NCBI RefSeq assembly: GCF_010119205.1
Contig: NZ_WRXM01000003.1
Location: 310,001-374,000, forward strand
DNA length: 64,000 bases
Direction of reading: 5' to 3'
From: Haloarcula limicola
GTDB lineage: Archaea > Halobacteriota > Halobacteria > Halobacteriales > Haloarculaceae
Shown piece after piece: positions 41,692-50,315 of the stretch (its first letter is position 1; every line of letters begins with the position of its first letter). The notes below the pieces were generated by a model. The model saw nothing but the letters and a program-made list of their open reading frames with translations, made no database searches and was not told the origin of the DNA. The translations under genes and the position numbers were made by a program.

Positions 41692-41699
41692 AGTATTAC
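41692..41699 (+). promoter_or_regulatory. TATA box of the thiamine transporter operon
   Basis: AGTATTAC at 41692-41699 lies about 24 nt before the ATG at 41719, so a leaderless transcript is expected. No thi-box riboswitch fits in this space. Confidence 0.45.
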
Positions 41700-41718
41700 T
41701 CGGTGTAACCACCGGCAT

Positions 41719-42831
41719 ATGAAACGACGAGCGTTCCTCTCGCGCGCCGGCGTCGGTGTCACGGGACTGGCGGCGTTGGCGGGCTGTATGGGCGATTCAT
41801 CGGATCCGGACGGCGGGACAGAGACGACTGACTCGGGCGGGAAGACGGGGACCGCCGGATCGAGCGGCGGGACGCTCACGGTCGCCACGTACTCCTCGTT
41901 CACCGGGGAGGACACGGCCGGGAACTGGCTCAAATCGGCGTTCGAGTCCGAGCGGTCGGACGTCACCGTCGAATTCCGGACGCCGGATAGCGGCGTCAAC
42001 CAGTACATCCAGCGGAAGTCCCAGGGCGCACCGATCGACGCCGACCTCTTCGTCGGGCTGAACACCGGCGAACTGGTGCGCGTCGACCAGCAGTTAGACG
42101 ACCGGCTGTTCGCGGCGACGAGCGAGCGGATCGAGGGCGCCGACTCGGTGAAGTCGTCGCTCCGGTTCGACCCGAACGGCCGAGTGATTCCCTACGATAC
42201 GGGCTACATCAGCCTCGTGTACGACGAGGGAGCGGTCGACGAACCGCAGACGTTCGACTCGCTGCTGGAACCGGCCTACGAGGACGGCCTCATCGTCCAG
42301 AACGCCCAGCAGTCCGACCCCGGACGCGCGTTCCTGCTGTGGAGCATCAAACAGCAGGGGACAGACGGGTATCTCGACTACTGGCAGCGGTTGGTCGACA
42401 ACGGCGTCCAGATCCTCTCGGATTGGGAGCCCGCCTATCAGGCATACATGAACGAGGAGGCACCCATGGTCGTCTCCTACTCCACCGACCAGGTCTACTA
42501 CCACGGCGAGGACGTGGACATGTCCCGCCATCAGATCGGCTTTCTCAACGACCAGGGGTACGCGAATCCCGAGGGGATGGCGCAGTTCGCCGACGCCGAG
42601 AACCCCGAGCTGGCGCGCGAGTTCATGTCGTTCGTCCTCAGCGAGGAGGCCCAGGCCGAGATCGCGGTGCGAAACGTCCAGTTCCCGGCCGTCGAAGGCG
42701 TCGAACCCGGCGGCACGTTCGGGAAGTACGCGCTCGAACCGCCGGAGGCCGTGACGTTCAGCTACGAGGAGCTCTCGGGTAACGTCGGCGGATGGATAGA
42801 GGAGTGGGCGCGCCAGATCGCGAGTAACTGA
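41719..42831 (+). CDS. thiB: Thiamine ABC transporter substrate-binding lipoprotein
   Basis: This 370-residue lipoprotein has a Tat signal (KRRAFLSRAGVGVTGLAALAGC) with the lipidated Cys at about residue 23, then a Thr/Gly linker. The mature part follows E. coli ThiB: LTVATYSSFTGEDTAGNWLKSAFE, VIPYDTGYISLVYD, FLLWSIKQQGTDGYLDYWQRL, SDWEPAYQAYMNEEAPMVVSYSTD, and a C-terminal GGWIEEWARQIAS. It should bind thiamine or its phosphates outside the cell. Permease and ATPase genes follow without gaps. Confidence 0.88.
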   Translation: MKRRAFLSRAGVGVTGLAALAGCMGDSSDPDGGTETTDSGGKTGTAGSSGGTLTVATYSSFTGEDTAGNWLKSAFESERSDVTVEFRTPDSGVNQYIQRKSQGAPIDADLFVGLNTGELVRVDQQLDDRLFAATSERIEGADSVKSSLRFDPNGRVIPYDTGYISLVYDEGAVDEPQTFDSLLEPAYEDGLIVQNAQQSDPGRAFLLWSIKQQGTDGYLDYWQRLVDNGVQILSDWEPAYQAYMNEEAPMVVSYSTDQVYYHGEDVDMSRHQIGFLNDQGYANPEGMAQFADAENPELAREFMSFVLSEEAQAEIAVRNVQFPAVEGVEPGGTFGKYALEPPEAVTFSYEELSGNVGGWIEEWARQIASN

Positions 42832-42833
42832 CG

Positions 42834-44618
42834 ATGCGGGTCGGGGGCGACCGAGCGCTGCTGATCGGCGTGGCTGCGACGCTGCTGACGCTCGTCGCGG
42901 TGTTCTACTACCCCGTCGGGAGCGTCCTCGCCAGCGCCGTCTCCGTCGGCGGTCGTCTCACGCTGTCCCCGCTCGTCTCGGTGCTCGCCGACCCCTTCTA
43001 CACGGGCGCGTTCCACTCGCTCGTGACAGCGCCGGCGACGGTTCCGCGCGGTCTCGCGCGCTGGGCCGAGTCCGGGATGCCGTCGGTTCGCCTAGGGCTG
43101 TTCGGTTTCACGGCGTATCAGGCGCTCCTCTCGACGCTCGCGAGCGTCGCCGTCGGGTTGCCCGGCGCGTACCTGCTCGCCCGCTTCGAGTTCCCGGGAC
43201 GGCGGTTCGTCCGCTCGGTGACGATCCTCCCGTTCGTCCTCCCCTCGATCATGGTTGCGGTCGGATTTCTGGCGATGTTCGGCCGGAGCGGCCTGCTCAA
43301 CGACTTGCTCGGTGTCGTCGGACTCGGTCCGGTCGAGTTGACGTTCACGCTCGAACTCATCGTCCTCGCGCACGCCTTCTACAACGCCCCGCTCGTCACG
43401 CGGCTGGTGACGACAGCTTGGGAGTCAGTGGACGCGAACCGCGTCGAGACGGCGCGAACGCTCGGGGCCACGCCCTACCGAGCGTTCCGCGACGTGACGC
43501 TCCCACAGATTCTCCCGGCGCTGCTGACCGCGTCGGTGCTCACGTTCGTCTTCACGTTCATGTCGTTCCCGCTCGTGCTCGCGCTCGGCGGCCTCCAGCT
43601 CGCGACGGTCGAGGTCTGGCTGTACGCCCGCGTCCAGGACCTCGCGCTGACCGAGGCGGCGACGCTCGGCGCGCTGGAGACCGCGCTCTCGCTCGGGCTC
43701 GTCTACGTCTATCTGCGCTTCGAGGCCATGCAGATCAGCGCCCGCGGCGAGGGCCGCGGCCTGGCGCGGACGCCGCTCGTCGACGGGTGGCGGTCGCTCA
43801 TCGACCCCAGACGGCTGGGACTGCTGGCGTACGGTGCCGTCGTACTGGTGCTGTTCGTCGGTCCCCTGGCGAGTCTCGTCATCGAGAGCGTGACGACGCC
43901 GTCGGGCCGACTGACCCTCGAGTACTACGCGTTCTTACTGTCCCAGCAGTCCTCCGCGGCGGCGGGGACGACTCGACCCTTACCGGCCATCGTCAACTCG
44001 TTGCTGTTCGGTGCGGGGGCGTTACTGCTGGCGCTGCCGATGGGCGTCGTCGTCTCCGTCGTCGCCACGCGCGACGGGCGCGGCTCGCGGCTCGCCGAGG
44101 CGCTGTTGACCGCACCGCTGGCGGTCAGCGGCATCGTCCTCGGACTGGGGATGCTACGGACGCTCGTCTTCGGGACGACCGTCTTCGGTCATCGCATCAC
44201 GCTCACGGGCCCGGTCGCCATCGTCGCCGCACACGCCGTCGCCGGCTATCCGTTCGTCTCGCGGAACGTCACCCCGGCGCTCTCGGGCGTCGACGACCGC
44301 CTCGGCGAGGCCGCGCGAGCGCTCGGAGCCGACCGGACCGCCGTGCTCACCGACATCGAGTTGCCGCTGGTCGCGCCGGCGCTCGTCGCCGGTGCCGCCT
44401 TCGCCTTCGCCATCAGCGTCGGCGAGTTCGACTCGACGGTCCTGCTCGCGGAGGGCCTCGACAGCGCGACGATGCCGGTCGCGCTCGAACGCTACATCGG
44501 CAACCGGTCGCTGGGACCCAACCTCGGCCCGGCGACGGCGATGGGGACGGTGCTGCTGGCGGTGACGACCGTCAGCTTCGTGGTCATCGACCGCGTCGGC
44601 GGACGGTGGGAACGATGA
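42834..44618 (+). CDS. thiP: Thiamine ABC transporter permease (fused two-domain, ThiP type)
   Basis: This 594-residue membrane protein contains two binding-protein-dependent permease domains in tandem, each with an EAA loop (VETARTLGATPYRAFRDVTLPQILP near residue 205 and LGEAARALGADRTAVLTDIELPLV near 490). About 12 hydrophobic segments are visible. Double permeases of this kind are typical of ThiP and of iron importers such as FbpB; the ThiB-like binding protein decides for thiamine. It starts 2 nt after thiB and overlaps the ATPase start by 4 nt. Confidence 0.88.
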   Translation: MRVGGDRALLIGVAATLLTLVAVFYYPVGSVLASAVSVGGRLTLSPLVSVLADPFYTGAFHSLVTAPATVPRGLARWAESGMPSVRLGLFGFTAYQALLSTLASVAVGLPGAYLLARFEFPGRRFVRSVTILPFVLPSIMVAVGFLAMFGRSGLLNDLLGVVGLGPVELTFTLELIVLAHAFYNAPLVTRLVTTAWESVDANRVETARTLGATPYRAFRDVTLPQILPALLTASVLTFVFTFMSFPLVLALGGLQLATVEVWLYARVQDLALTEAATLGALETALSLGLVYVYLRFEAMQISARGEGRGLARTPLVDGWRSLIDPRRLGLLAYGAVVLVLFVGPLASLVIESVTTPSGRLTLEYYAFLLSQQSSAAAGTTRPLPAIVNSLLFGAGALLLALPMGVVVSVVATRDGRGSRLAEALLTAPLAVSGIVLGLGMLRTLVFGTTVFGHRITLTGPVAIVAAHAVAGYPFVSRNVTPALSGVDDRLGEAARALGADRTAVLTDIELPLVAPALVAGAAFAFAISVGEFDSTVLLAEGLDSATMPVALERYIGNRSLGPNLGPATAMGTVLLAVTTVSFVVIDRVGGRWER

Positions 44619-45667
44619 GAACCGCCGGCGTCGAAGTGGACGGCCTCGCGGTCGCGTACGACGGCGTGACCGCGCTCGAAGACGTCTCGCTGTCGATCGA
44701 GGAGGGCGAATTCTTCACGCTCGTCGGCCCCTCGGGCTGCGGGAAGACGACGATGCTCCGCTCGATCGCCGGACTGGAGACGCCGTCGTTCGGCCGCGTC
44801 GCCATCGACGGCCGCGACGTGACCGACCTCCCGACGGAGGAGCGCAACGTCGGCATGGTGTTTCAGAACTACGCGCTCTTTCCGCACATGAGCGTGCGCG
44901 AGAACGTCGCCTACGGCCTGCAGTTCCACGACCTCGACGACGGGCGCACCGAGGACGAACGCGTCTTGGAGCTGCTCAAGCTGGTCGATCTGGCGTCGTT
45001 CGGCGACCGCGACCCGACGCAGCTCTCCGGGGGGCAGCGACAGCGGGTCGCGCTCGCCAGAGCGCTCGCCCCTGAACCCGACGTGCTCCTCCTCGACGAA
45101 CCGCTGTCGGCGCTGGACGCTCAGTTGCGCGAACGGCTCCGGGTGCAGATAAAGAACCTTCAGCGGGAACTGAACATCACGACGGTGTACGTCACGCACG
45201 ACCAGGCCGAGGCGTTGGCGATCAGCGACCGCATCGCGGTCGTACAGGACGGGACCGTCGAACAGGTGGCGACCCCGGAGACGGTGTATCGCGACCCCGC
45301 GTCCCCGTTCGTGGCCGGATTCGTCGGCGACAACAACGTGTTTAACGGTGAGGTCACGGGGGGTGGGTCGCGACTCAATGTCGGGGGCGCGACCCTGCCG
45401 CTGCCGGACTGGACCGACGTGCGAGACGGGGAATCAGTGGCGCTCTCGGTCCGGCCCGAGTCTATTTCACTCGAAGGCATCGATGGCGCGACCGGGGGCG
45501 AGACCGCGCTCGACGCGGCGGTCCAGACGACCGAGTTCCTCGGCGACGCCTACCGAGTCCACTGCCTGTGGAACGGCCGAACGGTCGTCGTCAAGACCGG
45601 GTCGCCCGAGCCGCCGGCGGGCGACGTGACGCTCCGGTTCGACAGCGCGGACGCGAACGTCCTCTGA
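44615..45667 (+). CDS. Thiamine-type ABC transporter ATP-binding protein
   Basis: The ATG at 44615 overlaps the permease stop (ATGA); a long upstream frame extension is a shadow of the permease. The 350-residue ATPase has Walker A GPSGCGKTTM, signature LSGGQRQRVALARA, Walker B VLLLDEPLSALD, H-loop VTHDQAEAL and a C-terminal TOBE domain with LSVRPESISLE. ThiQ of E. coli is shorter and lacks the TOBE domain, so this is closer to PotA/FbpC ATPases, although the operon context is ThiB-ThiP. Confidence 0.9.
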   Translation: MRTAGVEVDGLAVAYDGVTALEDVSLSIEEGEFFTLVGPSGCGKTTMLRSIAGLETPSFGRVAIDGRDVTDLPTEERNVGMVFQNYALFPHMSVRENVAYGLQFHDLDDGRTEDERVLELLKLVDLASFGDRDPTQLSGGQRQRVALARALAPEPDVLLLDEPLSALDAQLRERLRVQIKNLQRELNITTVYVTHDQAEALAISDRIAVVQDGTVEQVATPETVYRDPASPFVAGFVGDNNVFNGEVTGGGSRLNVGGATLPLPDWTDVRDGESVALSVRPESISLEGIDGATGGETALDAAVQTTEFLGDAYRVHCLWNGRTVVVKTGSPEPPAGDVTLRFDSADANVL

Positions 45668-45708
45668 TATCGGGGAGGTTTTAGCCGCGCCCGCCGGAGC
45701 GAAACGCG

Positions 45709-46710
45709 ATGAGCGATCTGGGGAAAATCGACCGCGAGACGTTCGAGGAGGTAATCTACCCCCAATTAGGTGCACACCGGGACGACGTGGCCGTCGGGCC
45801 GCGACACGGCGTCGACTTCGGCGTCCTCAACCTCGGGGATCAAGCGGTCGTGATCGCCACCGACCCCGTCTCGCTGCTACCGGATCTCGGTCTCGAACGC
45901 GCGGGGAGACTCGCCCTGGAGATAGTGCTGACCGACGTCGCCGTCTCGGGCGTCGCGCCGACGCATCTGGCGATAAATCTGACGCTCCCGCCGTCGTGGA
46001 GCGACGAGGAATTGGCGCGAGCGTGGACCGGGCTCGCCTCGCACGCCGAGCGCCTCGGCGTGAGCGTCGTCTCCGGCCACACGGCGCGCTACCCCGGCAT
46101 CGAGAGCTCGTGGGTCGGGGGGGCCACCGTCCTCGGTATCGGCGACCGCGACGAGATCGTCCGGCCGGACGGAGCGAGCGTCGGCGACGAAGTCGTCGTG
46201 ACGACCGGTCCCGCCGCGGAGATCACGGGCCTGCTCGCGACGCTGTTTCCCGAGCAGCTGGGGCTCTCACCCGAGACCGTCGCGACGGCGCAGGAACGCG
46301 TCGAGGATATCGCGGCCGTCGCGGACGCCCGCGCGGCCTTCGAGGCGGGCGGCGTCACCGCGATGCACGACGCGACGGAGGGCGGCGTCGCCGGCGGACT
46401 CGTCGAGATGGCGCGCGGGGCGGACGCGCGCTTCGAGGTCGATACCGAGGCGGTCCCGATCGCGGACGGCGTCGAGGCGGTGTGCGAGGCGGTCGAGGTG
46501 GACCCGTGGACCGTGACGAGCGCGGGCACGCTGTTGCTCGCCGTCGAACCGGGCCGCGGGGCCGCCGTCGCCGAGGCGGTCAGCGACCGCGGGACGCCCG
46601 CCGCCGTCGTCGGGAACGTCACGTCGGGAGAGGGCGTCTACGCTGACGGCGACCGAATCGCTGCTCCCGAGAGCGACCCCTCGTGGGACGTCTTCGCTCG
46701 GTTCTCCTGA
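45709..46710 (+). CDS. AIR synthase-related (HypE/ThiL/PurM superfamily) protein
   Basis: This 333-residue protein has the two-domain AIR synthase fold: DFGVLNLGDQAVVIATDPVSLLPDLG, ALEIVLTDVAVSGVAPTHLAINLTLP in the N-terminal half and MHDATEGGVAGGLVEMARGA in the C-terminal half. The superfamily includes HypE, SelD, PurM and ThiL, all ATP-binding. The DVAVSG motif and GG-rich C-domain suggest the HypE-like COG0309 group that is common in archaea without hydrogenases and has no proven role. The position 41 nt after the thiamine importer makes a thiamine-related kinase-like role possible, but ThiL motifs are not evident. Confidence 0.75.
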   Translation: MSDLGKIDRETFEEVIYPQLGAHRDDVAVGPRHGVDFGVLNLGDQAVVIATDPVSLLPDLGLERAGRLALEIVLTDVAVSGVAPTHLAINLTLPPSWSDEELARAWTGLASHAERLGVSVVSGHTARYPGIESSWVGGATVLGIGDRDEIVRPDGASVGDEVVVTTGPAAEITGLLATLFPEQLGLSPETVATAQERVEDIAAVADARAAFEAGGVTAMHDATEGGVAGGLVEMARGADARFEVDTEAVPIADGVEAVCEAVEVDPWTVTSAGTLLLAVEPGRGAAVAEAVSDRGTPAAVVGNVTSGEGVYADGDRIAAPESDPSWDVFARFS

Positions 46711-47747
46711 GAGGTGGAGAGCGTGTTCTCGAGGGTGAACGCACCTAATATTGCTGTCGTCCCGAGGTGTTGCCCGCGTATGGACGATTTTTGATATCGA
46801 ACGACCCCATATGGCTCTAAATGGCCCCAGGTTTGGATAGAACTGACACAGATATCGATGAAGGGGGGTATTTTGGTTTATTCTTCGGAAGGTTCGAGCT
46901 ACGCGTGTATCGGCTCGGCGGCCACCGTCCTCGTCGGGGAGAAGTCGGACGAGGAGCGACGTTACCGGCACGAGCGTCAGAACGGGGCGAACCGGCGGCC
47001 GGAAGACGACGACGATCAGCGGCCAGACACTCGTCTCGCCGATCCCGGCGGGCCGAGTCCTGCGTGACCGGTCGCGGTGCTTCTCGTTCCGACCCGCGGC
47101 CGTCGTGCCGTCGCCCGTGCCCGCACGTCGACCGCGCGGCGTGGGATAGCACGGCCCGCGAGTCACAGGGCCTCGCGTCCGCCGGTAGTCACGCCGGGTA
47201 AACGAGTGCCCGGAGAGAAGAGGGACCGTTCCGCCGATATCGGAACGGTCGGGGTGTTGAGCATGGCGCTTGCAGGTGACTCGCCGTGGCGCTAGAGTGA
47301 CCGCGTCGAGCGAGGGGCCGAACCACACGTAGTCAAGAAAGATACACGTATTGGATAACGAAAGTACGTCCGTTATCGACTTTCGCGAAGCCGACGTTCG
47401 AGACCTGTGGACAGAGATATTAGACACAATATAGTTCTCGCATCCTCGAATAGTTGTATTCTTTACTTTTTGAGTGTCGCTCTGCGTGCTGTATATACTT
47501 AGCGTTGCCCACGCCATGGCAAGCAGGGTTCAGGTCGGGGTGGCGTGGCGCTGCGAGAACCCCGAAAGAGCCTTCGAGAGGACTCTCGCGTAGAAGACAC
47601 CAGCGGCCGAGTACGTAGCGAAGCGGCGAGCGAGAAGCGCACGCTGAATCGGAGCCGTGCGTCGCGGTCCGAGCGACGGCCTCGCTCGCCGGGTATCGGA
47701 TCGACTGCCCCATACATTAAATACGCTCGCACGCGACGGTTTAGACC
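46711..47747. other. Spacer of about 1 kb without a convincing gene
   Basis: Several frames are open because of GC bias but none shows a start signal or known family. AT-rich patches lie at 46741-46870 and 47330-47510. An interleaved inverted repeat occurs at 47353-47377 (GATAACG / CGTTATC). A minus-strand frame at about 46930-47050 reads hydrophobic (VWPLIVVVFRPPVRPVLTLV), which may be a remnant of a membrane protein or chance. It separates the AIR-synthase-like gene from the FDH operon. Confidence 0.4.
47717..47724 (+). promoter_or_regulatory. TATA box of the formate dehydrogenase operon
   Basis: TTAAATAC at 47717-47724 is centred 28 nt upstream of the GTG at 47748, which identifies that GTG as a leaderless start. 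Confidence 0.55.
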
Positions 47748-49295
47748 GTGACCGGACAGCGAATCATCGAGTCGGACCCAGCCGTTCGTGTTTCCACTGG
47801 TAGTGAGAACCACTCGCAGGGTCGAGTGGTGCTCGAGGCGGCGCGGGACGCCGACGCGTCGGTCGCGACGGCGGCCGTCGGGTCGACCGGGCACGTCGGA
47901 CTGGAGCCGCTCGTTACGGCGACGCTCGACGGCGAAACGGCGTTCTTCTCCGAGTGTTCGCCGGGGCGAGCGCGCTCCGTGACCGAGGCACTCGACGGCG
48001 GGACGCTTCCGTCCGAGGACGCGGTGGCAGTAGTCGAACACGAACCGGGGGCCGCGACACTGCCCGTCCCGGACGAAGGGCCGCTGGCCGTCGGTGAACG
48101 CGGGGTGCTCGGCTCGTGTGGCTGGGCGGTCCCCGGAAGTATCGAGGACTACCGCGCGGGAGCGGGCTCGCTCCCGACGGACCTCGAACTCGCCGACGCG
48201 CTGTCGCGGCTCCGCGAGAGCGGCCTCCGCGGCCGCGGCCGCGGCGACGCGAGCGCCGACGCGCCGGTCGCCGACGAGTGGACGACCGCGAGCGAGGCCG
48301 CTGGAGACCCGGTCGTCGTCGTCAACGCGAACGAGGCCGACGACCGCGCCGCCGGCGACGACCTCCTGCTCGAAGGCGCGCCGCTCTCGGTGCTCGACCC
48401 GGCGCTGACCGCGGCGGAGGCACTCGGCGCGTCCGACGTCGTGGCCTACCTCTCGGAGGACGCGGACCTCGCCCGCGAGCGAGTGCGGGCGGCCGCCGAC
48501 GCGCTGGTCGAAGCCCGCGACCCCGAGGCCTCGCTCCGCGTCGTCGTCGGCCCGGACGAGTACAAGGCGGGCGAACCGACGATGGCGCTCGAGGCGATCG
48601 AGGGCAACCATCGACTCGAGGCCCGGCGGCGGCCGCCCGGCCCGAGCGAGTACGGGCTGAACGGCCGACCGACGCTCGTTCACACGCCGCGGACGCTCGC
48701 ACAGGTCGGGCGCGTCCTCGCCGGAGTGGACCCCGGCGGCGTGCCGGCCGACCCCGGGACGCGCCTGTTCACCGTCGCCGGCGACGTCGCCGCGCCCGCG
48801 ACGGTCGAGCTCTCGACCGGGGCGACGCTTTCGGACGCCCTGCCGGCGGTCGAGCCCGAAGGGTCCCGGAAGGCCGCCTGCGTCGGGGGCGTCTTCGGCG
48901 GCGTGACCCGCTCGCTGGACGTGCCCGCGAGCGCGCCCGGACTGGAGAGCGCGCGCCTCGGGACCAACGGTGCGGTCGAATTAGTCGGGGAGTCGACCTG
49001 CATGGTCGCGCTCGCCGGCGAGCGAGCGAAGTTCGCCCGCGAGGAGAACTGCGGGCGCTGCGGTCCCTGCCGGGAGGGGTCGAAACAGCTCGTGGACCTC
49101 CTCCGGGACGTCTACGACGGCGAGTTCGCGGACGGGATGCTCCGCGAGCTCGGCCGCACCATGCGCGAGACCAGCCTCTGCGGGTTCGGGAGCGACGCCG
49201 CGCGACCGGTGACGACGACTATCGACGTTTTCGAAACCGAATTTCACGCCCACGCCGACGGCCGCTGTCCGAGCGGGACGTGTACGAAACTATGA
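47748..49295 (+). CDS. NuoF-like (51 kDa) formate dehydrogenase beta subunit with degenerate NADH/FMN site
   Basis: This 515-residue protein starts with GTG. Its C-terminus is clearly NuoF/FdsB-like: EENCGRCGPCREGSKQL with SLCGFG binds a 4Fe-4S cluster. Upstream segments align with NuoF but have lost signatures: SGLRGRGGAG reads SGLRGRGRGD, NADEGEPGTFKDR reads NANEADDRAAGDD, and YICGEETAL reads YKAGEPTMAL. The N-terminal thioredoxin-like ferredoxin domain has TGH where TGC is usual. It is the first gene of an operon with a NuoG-N-like protein and FdhA. It probably passes electrons, but direct NADH reduction is doubtful. Confidence 0.8.
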   Translation: MTGQRIIESDPAVRVSTGSENHSQGRVVLEAARDADASVATAAVGSTGHVGLEPLVTATLDGETAFFSECSPGRARSVTEALDGGTLPSEDAVAVVEHEPGAATLPVPDEGPLAVGERGVLGSCGWAVPGSIEDYRAGAGSLPTDLELADALSRLRESGLRGRGRGDASADAPVADEWTTASEAAGDPVVVVNANEADDRAAGDDLLLEGAPLSVLDPALTAAEALGASDVVAYLSEDADLARERVRAAADALVEARDPEASLRVVVGPDEYKAGEPTMALEAIEGNHRLEARRRPPGPSEYGLNGRPTLVHTPRTLAQVGRVLAGVDPGGVPADPGTRLFTVAGDVAAPATVELSTGATLSDALPAVEPEGSRKAACVGGVFGGVTRSLDVPASAPGLESARLGTNGAVELVGESTCMVALAGERAKFAREENCGRCGPCREGSKQLVDLLRDVYDGEFADGMLRELGRTMRETSLCGFGSDAARPVTTTIDVFETEFHAHADGRCPSGTCTKL

Positions 49296-49370
49296 TTTCA
49301 GCTACACCACGCCGACGTCTCGACGTTTCGAACCGACCGATCAGCAACGCTGCGGTGTGCGAGGGATTCG

Positions 49371-50315
49371 ATGAGTACTGACCCGATTTGGGAGGACACC
49401 ACGACCGGAGCCGACGTCCCGTTGACAGAAGACATCGCGCCGGGGACGGCGAACGACCCGCCCGCGGGTTCGACGGAGGCCGCGACGCTGACCGTCGACG
49501 GCCAGACCGTCGAAGCCAGCGTGGGCTCGACGCTGCTCGACGCCTGCGAGGCCGTCGAGACGGACGGCGACGTGCTCGCGCTCTGTTCGTACGACGACGA
49601 GGAGCAGATCGGCCCGCGCAGCGAGTGCCGGACCTGCATGGTCGAGACGGAGGAACACGGGGTCGTCCCCTCCTGTAGCTTCCCCGTCGAGGACGACATG
49701 ACCGTCTCGACGGACACCGAGTCGGCCAGCGAGGCCCGGGACGTGAATCTCGACCTCATCCTCTCGAACCACAACCTGCTGTGTACGACCTGCGGGGCCA
49801 ACGGCCGCTGTGACTTGCAGGACGTGGCCATCGAGAACGACGTCGAGGAGCCGCGCTACGGGGTGCTTCACGACCGGAGCCAGCTGGAACCGATAGACGA
49901 CTCCTCGCCGTTCATCCAGATCGACCGGAACAAGTGCATCCTCTGTAACCGCTGCGTCGAGGCCTGCAACGACGTCCAGGTCGAGGGCGTCCTCCGGATG
50001 GAGGAGTCCGGCGGCGAGACCCGCATCGGCTTCCAGAACGACGCCGACACGATGATGGACTCGACCTGCGTCTCCTGTGGCCACTGCGCGACTGTCTGTC
50101 CGACCGGCGCGCTCGTCGAGCAGGGACTGGTGGACGCGACGACGCTGCCCGTGCCCGGCTTCACGCACAAGAACTCCGCCGAGGGCATCGTCGGCGAGGA
50201 CTACGAGCGTCAACGGACTCAGATGACGCCGATGAAGCGGGAGGGCGACACCCGAAACGAGCCGCGAGTGTCGCGGCCGGAACCTGCGGCCACCGCGGAG
50301 GACGACTGGCTATGA
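49371..50315 (+). CDS. NuoG N-terminal-like iron-sulfur subunit of formate dehydrogenase
   Basis: This 314-residue protein corresponds to the N-terminal electron-transfer part of NuoG/FdsA. It has a 2Fe-2S ferredoxin domain (LALCSYDDE, SECRTCMVE, SCSFPVE), a His-Cys3 cluster motif (NHNLLCTTCGANGRCDLQD) and two 4Fe-4S ferredoxin motifs (CILCNRCVEACN and CVSCGHCATVCPTG). In most NAD-linked formate dehydrogenases this domain is fused to the catalytic chain; here it is separate. Its stop overlaps the FdhA start (ATGA at 50312-50315), which keeps the two at equal levels. The C-terminal 40 residues are disordered-looking and charged. Confidence 0.87.
   Translation: MSTDPIWEDTTTGADVPLTEDIAPGTANDPPAGSTEAATLTVDGQTVEASVGSTLLDACEAVETDGDVLALCSYDDEEQIGPRSECRTCMVETEEHGVVPSCSFPVEDDMTVSTDTESASEARDVNLDLILSNHNLLCTTCGANGRCDLQDVAIENDVEEPRYGVLHDRSQLEPIDDSSPFIQIDRNKCILCNRCVEACNDVQVEGVLRMEESGGETRIGFQNDADTMMDSTCVSCGHCATVCPTGALVEQGLVDATTLPVPGFTHKNSAEGIVGEDYERQRTQMTPMKREGDTRNEPRVSRPEPAATAEDDWL

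Noticed and set aside
41619-41718. TPP (thi-box) riboswitch before the thiamine transporter
   Set aside because: The space is about 100 bp, has no CTGAGA core, and the TATA box is so close to the ATG that no leader remains.
46858-47067. Small plus-strand frame in the 1-kb spacer
   Set aside because: No ribosome site or TATA box at the right distance, and the sequence becomes low-complexity Arg/Asp.
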